This document shows, piece by piece, positions 1-4,244 of a stretch of 8,196 bases of DNA. The stretch lies in the NCBI GenBank assembly GCA_934317185.1, contig CAKREJ010000073.1, forward strand, positions 1 through 8,196, read 5' to 3'. The first letter of the stretch is position 1, and each line of letters opens with the position of its first letter. The notes beneath the pieces are model-generated. The model saw only the letters and a program-made list of their open reading frames with translations. It did no database searches and was not told where the DNA came from. The stretch comes from an uncultured Anaerobutyricum sp. (lineage in GTDB: Bacteria > Bacillota > Clostridia > Lachnospirales > Lachnospiraceae). A program made the translations under genes and the position numbers.

Positions 1-69
1 AATAAGAAAGGCACCTGAAAGCAGAAAATATTTCCTTACTTCATTCTGTTCTATTCCTTTTTTCTTCAT
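1..69 (-). CDS. 5' end of an unidentified gene (first 23 codons, truncated by window edge)
   Basis: Reading the minus strand, an ATG at 69 opens a frame that runs off the window: MKKKGIEQNEVRKYFLLSGAFLI. A ribosome site GGTGGAG lies about six bases upstream, and a good sigma-A promoter lies at 150-178, so this is a real gene start. An alternative ATG at 74 stops after two codons. The visible peptide is charged (KKK, then R and K) and turns hydrophobic from residue 14 (YFLLSGAFLI), which would suit a signal peptide, signal anchor or first membrane helix. No family can be named from 23 residues. Nine consecutive G residues in the 5' leader are unusual. Confidence 0.7.
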   Translation of the reverse strand, partial: MKKKGIEQNEVRKYFLLSGAFLI

Positions 70-89
70 ACCATCTCCACCTTCCCTTA

Positions 90-98
90 CCCCCCCCC
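90..98 (-). repeat. G9 homopolymer in the 5' leader of the left-edge gene
   Basis: Nine consecutive C on the plus strand (G9 in the transcript) lie between the promoter and the ribosome site of the gene starting at 69. The tract is followed by TAAGGGAAGGTGGAG. It stands out sharply in an AT-rich spacer. Such tracts can change length by slippage, and here that would alter the 5' leader rather than a reading frame. Confidence 0.8.
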
Positions 99-149
99 GA
101 TACTATACGGGAATGATACACTTTCAGAATCTAATATATTGTTTTATTT

Positions 150-178
150 ATCATACCATAAGTCGTTTCCCTTGTCAT
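150..178 (-). promoter_or_regulatory. Sigma-A-type promoter for the left-edge gene
   Basis: On the minus strand, ATGACA (173-178; five of six matches to TTGACA) is separated by exactly 17 bp from TATGAT (150-155; five of six matches to TATAAT). It lies downstream of the thrS terminator and upstream of the start at 69, so the left gene is transcribed separately from thrS with a leader of roughly 75 nt. Confidence 0.65.
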
Positions 179-230
179 TTGTTTTTTACAATTGTTAACA
201 AGTTTTCAATTTAATTCATGAAAAAACAGG

Positions 231-283
231 CAAAAAATTCCGCTTTACAGCAAGCATAAAAAGAGTTGCTATAAGGCGGAATT
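231..283 (-). terminator. Intrinsic terminator of thrS
   Basis: On the minus strand, AATTCCGCCTTATAGCAA (266-283) pairs with TTGCTGTAAAGCGGAATT (236-253). The stem has 18 positions with one C/A mismatch and one G-U pair, and it is followed by TTTTTTG in the RNA. It lies about 30 bases after the thrS stop. The other direction lacks a good T-run, so it probably acts on the minus strand only. Confidence 0.85.
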
Positions 284-290
284 CTTTGTT

Positions 291-328
291 AAATTTCTTT
301 ATTAAATTTCTTTATTAAATTTCTTTTT
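291..328. repeat. 13-bp direct repeat, nearly three copies, across the thrS stop codon
   Basis: The unit AAATTTCTTTATT occurs at 291-303 and 304-316, with a partial third copy from 317. It spans the thrS stop codon at 315-317. On the coding strand each unit reads with a TAA, so the last codons and the stop have been duplicated into the 3' untranslated region. This looks like a local slippage or tandem duplication with no effect on the protein end. Confidence 0.85.
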
Positions 329-2084
329 CAATCATTTGAACAAAGTCTTCTACAGACATTGTTCCCAGCTCCGGACTGTCATTTTTATCTGTTATATCTC
401 GTTTTCGAACAGATACTACTCCTGCACTCTGTTCTTTTTCTCCTAAAATCAACATATACGGAACTTTTTGAAGTTGTGCCTGTCTGATTTTGTAACCAAG
501 CTTCTCATCACGGTCATCAACTTCTACACGAATACCTTTTTCCTTAAGTTCCACAGAAACTTTCTTTGCATAGTCTGCAAATTTATCTGAAACCGGAAGT
601 ATCTTTGCCTGTACCGGTGCTAACCATGTTGGGAACTTGCCTGCGTAATGCTCAATTAAAATTCCAATAAATCGCTCAATCGAACCAAATACAACTCGGT
701 GAATCATTGTTGGGCGATGTTTTTCTCCATCTGCTCCGATGTATTCTGCCTCAAATCTTTGTGGAAGCTGAAAATCAAGCTGAATTGTTCCGCACTGCCA
801 TGTTCTTCCAATAGAATCCTGTAAATGGAAGTCAAGCTTCGGACCATAAAATGCCCCATCTCCTTCATTCACTTCATAAGGAATATTCATTGCCTTGATC
901 GCATTTTCCAGGGCATTCGTAGCCACTTCCCATTCTTCTTCTGTTCCGATACTGTTATCCGGGCGAGTAGATAACTCCACATGATATGTAAATCCAAACT
1001 TCTTATATACTTCATCAATCAGTTTTACTACCTTTTGAATCTCGCTTTCAATCTGATCTTCTGTCATGAAAATATGAGCATCATCCTGTGTAAAGCATCT
1101 TACACGCATCAGACCATGAAGCTGCCCTGACTTTTCATGACGATGTACCAAGCCCAATTCACCAAGACGAAGTGGCAGTTCTTTATAGGAACGTGGTTCC
1201 ATCTTATAAACAAGCATTCCACCCGGGCAATTCATCGGTTTTACTGCATAATCCATATCATCAATAACCGTTGTGTACATATTTTCTCTGTAATGATCCC
1301 AGTGTCCGGATGTCTCCCAAAGCTGTTTGTTTAAAAGAATCGGTGTGGAAATTTCTTCATATTCTTCTCTTGTATGAATCTTTCTCCAGTAATCAATCAA
1401 AGTATTTTTCAATACCATTCCCTTTGGCAGGAAAAATGGGAATCCCGGTCCCTCATCCATAATCGTAAATAAACCAAGTTCTTTTCCAAGCTTTCTATGA
1501 TCTCTCTTTTTCGCTTCTTCAAGCATATTCAGATAATCCTGTAATTCTGAAGCTTTCGGGAAAGATATGCCATAAATTCTTGTAAGCATCTTATTTTTTT
1601 CATCACCACGCCAGTAAGCACCTGCCGTAGAAAGAAGCTTAATTGCTTTAATAACACAAGTATTTGATACATGAGGACCTGCACAAAATTCCTCATAATC
1701 TCCCTGCTTATAAAATGTAATTGTCTCAGCTTCCGGAAGTTCTTCTATCATTTCTACCTTATAATCTTCCTGTCTTTCTTTCATATAGGAAAGAGCTTCT
1801 TCTTTTTTTACTTCAAAAACTTCTAACGGAAGAGACTGTTTTACAATCTTTTTCATCTCTTTTTCAATTGCTGTAAGATTCTCTTCTGTAAATGAAAAAG
1901 AAAAGTCAAAATCATAATAAAATCCGTTGTCAATTGCCGGTCCGATCGCACATTTTGTATCAGGATATAATCTCTTTACTGCCTGTGCCAGTACATGAGC
2001 ACTCGTGTGCCAAAATGCTTCTTTTACCTCTTTGCTGTCAAAATTACCTTCGATTACCTGTCCATTTTTTTCGAGAACTTTCAT
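315..2084 (-). CDS. thrS: Threonyl-tRNA synthetase, short form without TGS domain
   Basis: Charges tRNA-Thr with threonine in the cytoplasm; a class II synthetase. The protein has 589 residues against about 640 for E. coli ThrS. The missing part is the N-terminal TGS domain: only about 20 residues precede the editing domain. The editing domain is intact, with HTSAH (H26, H30) and CAGPH (C134, H138), so clearing of Ser-tRNA-Thr should be retained. In the catalytic core, motif 2 is seen at HRHEKSGQLHGLMRVR (314-329), the zinc ligands are C286 (MNCPGG), H337 (TQDDAH) and H462 (MIHR), and motif 3 is GSIERFIGIL (467-476). The anticodon-binding domain runs from about 486 to the end. The start has GGAGGT eight bases upstream and follows a T-box leader, which confirms amino-acid specificity independently. 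A strong terminator follows. Confidence 0.97.
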   Translation of the reverse strand: MKVLEKNGQVIEGNFDSKEVKEAFWHTSAHVLAQAVKRLYPDTKCAIGPAIDNGFYYDFDFSFSFTEENLTAIEKEMKKIVKQSLPLEVFEVKKEEALSYMKERQEDYKVEMIEELPEAETITFYKQGDYEEFCAGPHVSNTCVIKAIKLLSTAGAYWRGDEKNKMLTRIYGISFPKASELQDYLNMLEEAKKRDHRKLGKELGLFTIMDEGPGFPFFLPKGMVLKNTLIDYWRKIHTREEYEEISTPILLNKQLWETSGHWDHYRENMYTTVIDDMDYAVKPMNCPGGMLVYKMEPRSYKELPLRLGELGLVHRHEKSGQLHGLMRVRCFTQDDAHIFMTEDQIESEIQKVVKLIDEVYKKFGFTYHVELSTRPDNSIGTEEEWEVATNALENAIKAMNIPYEVNEGDGAFYGPKLDFHLQDSIGRTWQCGTIQLDFQLPQRFEAEYIGADGEKHRPTMIHRVVFGSIERFIGILIEHYAGKFPTWLAPVQAKILPVSDKFADYAKKVSVELKEKGIRVEVDDRDEKLGYKIRQAQLQKVPYMLILGEKEQSAGVVSVRKRDITDKNDSPELGTMSVEDFVQMIEKEI

Positions 2085-2092
2085 TTTCTTTT

Positions 2093-2098
2093 ACCTCC
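2093..2098 (-). promoter_or_regulatory. Ribosome-binding site of thrS
   Basis: GGAGGT lies eight bases before the thrS ATG on the minus strand. A 9-bp inverted repeat (AAATAAAAA at 2127-2135 and TTTTTATTT at 2100-2108, minus-strand reading) ends one base before it, so a weak hairpin could form directly next to the site. Confidence 0.85.
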
Positions 2099-2149
2099 AA
2101 AATAAAAACGAATCTGATCTGGGACCTTTTTATTTCATAAATCACATAT

Positions 2150-2192
2150 AAAAAACACCCTTAAATTATAGTATAACTATAATCTAAGGGTG
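2150..2192 (-). terminator. T-box attenuator terminator upstream of thrS
   Basis: On the minus strand CACCCTTAGATTATAGT pairs with ACTATAATTTAAGGGTG around a TAT loop (2156-2192), with only a G-U pair as imperfection. Six T residues follow. Part of its 5' arm is needed for the antiterminator with the T-box at 2201-2214. It would also stop any read-through from the oxidoreductase gene upstream. Confidence 0.93.
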
Positions 2193-2450
2193 CAGTAATA
2201 CACGGTTCCACCTTATAATTTCTCTTCAGATTCTATGATTAAATCCTATCCCTTAACGCAGGCATACGGCAATACTTGTGAAATGAATTAAAATATGCTT
2301 CTTAAAACAAACATAACAAAATTCTTCTTTTCGTATTGCAGCTCAGGAATGGTTTTCATATAGTTCCTCATAAATAACTCTCAGCAAATGTTACTCTCTC
2401 TGTATGATTCCGGTATATTACTCTTTTCCTTCATCGCTTTTCTCGATTTC
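2150..2450 (-). promoter_or_regulatory. T-box (tRNA-Thr-sensing) leader of thrS
   Basis: This leader binds uncharged tRNA-Thr and lets transcription continue into thrS when threonine is scarce. Reading the minus strand, Stem I begins with GCGATGAAGGAAAAGAGTAA, the typical T-box opening, followed by AG-rich segments (AGAGAGTAAC, GCTGAGAGTTA). A candidate specifier ACC (threonine) lies at 2351-2353 in GAAAACCATTCC, enclosed by a GGAA/TTCC pairing. The T-box proper, AAGGTGGAACCGTG, is at 2201-2214. Its AAGG can pair with CCTT of the terminator's 5' arm, so antiterminator and terminator exclude each other. Its bulge reads TGGA, which predicts a U discriminator base in the matching tRNA. The assignment rests on these motifs and on the gene they precede. 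The exact 5' end is inferred from the promoter at 2457-2485. Confidence 0.95.
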
Positions 2451-2456
2451 AAGTGT

Positions 2457-2485
2457 ATGGTAGCACTATAGAAAATATTTGTCAA
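2457..2485 (-). promoter_or_regulatory. Promoter of the thrS T-box transcript
   Basis: A perfect TTGACA (2480-2485) is followed after 17 bp by TACCAT (2457-2462; four of six matches to TATAAT). The predicted start near 2450 lies just ahead of the T-box Stem I motifs. The -35 box sits only about a dozen bases past the oxidoreductase stop codon. Confidence 0.75.
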
Positions 2486-2496
2486 CTGAAAATAAT

Positions 2497-3924
2497 TTAA
2501 AGATCTTCTTCCCATGCCTGCAAGCTGCCTATCTCTCTTTTTAGTGCTCTTATCTCCCTTGCTTCCTTCGAAAACGGATGAGGCTGTGCTTTCTTTAATG
2601 CCGGTCCATTAAACACCTTTCCGTCATCTCTAAATCTTGAACCGTGACACGGACAGTCCCATGAACGTTCGTAGGGATTCCATTTTAATACACCGCCTCT
2701 ATGTGTACAGCGTCTTAAACTCGGTGCTAACTTTCCTAATACATTCTCTTTTATATTCGAAAGATAGGCTGGCATCAAAATTTCTCTTTCCGGATAAAAC
2801 ACTTCACCCCACGGATACTTTTCCGTTGCCCCGTATGCATTTTCTCCATGTAGAATACTATCTGTCAAAAGCAGAGCTGCCGCCATTGCAGAAGTCATTC
2901 CCCATCCATTAAAACCTGTCGCCACATAAAAATCAGGCGTTTCTTCGGAATATGGCCCAATATACGGAATTCCATCTAAGCTTACACAGTCCTGAGCAGC
3001 CCAATGTGCCTTTTCTCTTGCATTAGGATAATACTGTGCCACTTCTTCTCTTAATTTATCCCATCCACATCCACCTTTCCCGGTTCTATGTGCACCTCCT
3101 CCCATCAAAAGCAAATCTCCGTAGCTCCGCAAAGCAAGTCCATCCTCCGCTTCATCTGCATATATTCCATTCAACTTTCCGGCATTCTCCAGTGCCAGTA
3201 TATAGGCTCTCTTTTGATACAGCTTATTATTATACCTTCCTGTTTTACTATAAAATGGAAAATGTGATGCACAGATAATCTTCTTTGGAATTGTTACATG
3301 AATTCCACTCCAGGTTGTCCCCTGCTCCCACTCATCTACTCGCATTCCCTCATAAATCTGTATATTATCGCAGGCATCAATCTCCTTCATAAGTCCGTCA
3401 AAAAGCTTTAAGGGATTAAGCTGTGCCTGCTTAGGAAATCGAACTGCTCCAACTGTATCAAAAGGCAGTTCCGAAGTATCTGTAAACTCTGCCTGCATTC
3501 CAAGCAGCCTTGCTGCCCGCACTTCCTCCTCTATCTTTTTTCGATCAGTCTTAGAATAAATATAAGAACTCTTCTCCTCAAAATCACACTCTATAACATC
3601 AGCCAATTCTCGATATTTTTGCAATGCAGCCTCATTCGCCTGAAGATACATCGCTGCCTTTTCTTTTCCCTGCGTTTCTAACAAACGGCTGTAAATAAGA
3701 CCATGCTGAGAAGTGATCTGTGCCATAGCATCTCTTATTCCTCCTCCCACTCTTCTTCCTTCCAAAAGGATACACTTTGCTCCCGTATCTTTTAACAGAT
3801 ATGCACAAAGTACACCACATAATCCTCCGCCGACAATCGTAACATCTGCCTTTTTAATTTTTGTCAGCTTTTCATATTGAGGTATCTGTACCTTAGTGCT
3901 ACTGCTCCATATCGAATCTGACAT
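2497..3924 (-). CDS. FAD-dependent oxidoreductase with C-terminal Rieske [2Fe-2S] centre
   Basis: A soluble flavoprotein of the DAO (glycine/D-amino-acid oxidase-like) family fused to a Rieske centre, similar in layout to Bacillus YhfW. The substrate is unknown. Of 475 residues, 26-55 form the FAD-binding Rossmann start (VTIVGGGLCG, then ILLEGRRVGGG), and 318-345 (DGIPYIGPYSEETPDFYVATG and following) form the second FAD contact. The Rieske ligands are C406 and H408 (CTHRGG) and C424 and H427 (CPCHGSRF). The second cysteine pair that forms a disulfide in bc1-type Rieske proteins is absent, because CTHRGG ends in Gly. The beta-strand segment normally found before the first ligand is very short here. 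The frame is open further upstream to 3993, but the ATG at 3924 has AGGAGGA six bases before it, and the longer start overlaps the likely -10 box. No terminator follows. Confidence 0.88.
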   Translation of the reverse strand: MSDSIWSSSTKVQIPQYEKLTKIKKADVTIVGGGLCGVLCAYLLKDTGAKCILLEGRRVGGGIRDAMAQITSQHGLIYSRLLETQGKEKAAMYLQANEAALQKYRELADVIECDFEEKSSYIYSKTDRKKIEEEVRAARLLGMQAEFTDTSELPFDTVGAVRFPKQAQLNPLKLFDGLMKEIDACDNIQIYEGMRVDEWEQGTTWSGIHVTIPKKIICASHFPFYSKTGRYNNKLYQKRAYILALENAGKLNGIYADEAEDGLALRSYGDLLLMGGGAHRTGKGGCGWDKLREEVAQYYPNAREKAHWAAQDCVSLDGIPYIGPYSEETPDFYVATGFNGWGMTSAMAAALLLTDSILHGENAYGATEKYPWGEVFYPEREILMPAYLSNIKENVLGKLAPSLRRCTHRGGVLKWNPYERSWDCPCHGSRFRDDGKVFNGPALKKAQPHPFSKEAREIRALKREIGSLQAWEEDL

Positions 3925-3930
3925 AACTAT

Positions 3931-3937
3931 TCCTCCT
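3931..3937 (-). promoter_or_regulatory. Ribosome-binding site that fixes the oxidoreductase start
   Basis: AGGAGGA lies six bases before the ATG at 3924. No comparable site precedes the farther upstream in-frame ATG at 3993, so translation should start at MSDSIWSS. Confidence 0.9.
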
Positions 3938-3984
3938 GTTAATGTATTTATCTGATACTCCTCTTTTTGTATTTTATATTTTCT

Positions 3985-3990
3985 ATTATA
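3985..3990 (-). promoter_or_regulatory. Probable -10 box of the oxidoreductase gene
   Basis: TATAAT, preceded by AGTG, lies on the minus strand and gives a leader of about 54 nt. No convincing -35 box is present at 16-18 bp, where the sequence is simply AT-rich. The position, downstream of the sulP terminator and the candidate small RNA, makes a gene-specific promoter likely. Confidence 0.5.
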
Positions 3991-4047
3991 CACTAAAAAA
4001 GAAAATTATTGTTATTAATTTTTCTTAATCATTATTTTTTTAAATTA

Positions 4048-4053
4048 TATAAT
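4048..4053 (+). promoter_or_regulatory. -10 box for a candidate plus-strand small RNA
   Basis: TATAAT on the plus strand predicts a start at 4059-4060, which is exactly the 5' edge of the closing stem GATACCAGA. The -35 region (TTAATC at 4025-4030) is poor. The box lies inside the 18-bp palindrome TTAAATTATATAATTTAA (4040-4057), so a TATAAT can be read on the minus strand too. The direction is therefore not settled by this box alone. Confidence 0.4.
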
Positions 4054-4058
4054 TTAAT

Positions 4059-4231
4059 GATACCAGAATTAAAAGGTCCAAAAGCTGATGTAAGCTTGCT
4101 TGCGAGAGTGCAAAACACATAGCATCTGGTATCAAAAAGGGTTCCTTCTGGAGCCAGCAAACAAAAAAATAAAAAAGTATCCAATCGCTGCGACTACTGA
4201 CACAGATCCGATTGGATACTTTTTTATTTTT
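4059..4231 (+). ncRNA. Candidate structured small RNA, family not recognised
   Basis: No protein gene fits this stretch, but it is dense in pairing. GATACCAGA (4059-4067) pairs perfectly with TCTGGTATC (4125-4133). Inside, GCTGATGT (4084-4091) pairs with ACATAGC (4117-4123) around one bulged G, and TTGC (4100-4103) pairs with GCAA (4110-4113) around GAGAGT. A second hairpin, GGTTCC/GGAGCC with a TTCT loop (4140-4155), includes one G-U pair that would be a C/A mismatch on the other strand, which favours the plus strand. The 23-bp terminator stem at 4165-4231 with trailing T-runs closes the unit. The asymmetric internal loop with AAAAGGTCCAAAA (4071-4083) is a possible binding region. It could instead be an unusually elaborate 3' region of sulP. 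I compared it mentally with SRP, 6S and common riboswitch motifs and found no match. Confidence 0.4.
4165..4231 (-). terminator. Strong, apparently bidirectional terminator after sulP
   Basis: A perfect 23-bp inverted repeat (4165-4187 and 4209-4231; core AGTATCCAATCG / CGATTGGATACT) flanks a 21-nt loop. A-rich and T-rich tails on both sides give a T-run in either direction. It begins 14 bases after the sulP stop on the minus strand, and would also end the candidate RNA on the plus strand. Confidence 0.93.
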
Positions 4232-4244
4232 CATCCGTTTTTTG

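Noticed and set aside
3925..3993. Upstream extension of the oxidoreductase to an ATG at 3993
   Set aside because: It overlaps the likely -10 box and has no ribosome site, while the ATG at 3924 has AGGAGGA at ideal spacing and starts just before the FAD-binding fold.
4059..4231. 6S RNA, SRP RNA or a common riboswitch as identity of the structured spacer
   Set aside because: The sequence lacks the SRP GGAAGGAAGCAG-type core and the long bubble hairpin of 6S, and I could match none of the usual riboswitch motifs. I left it unnamed.
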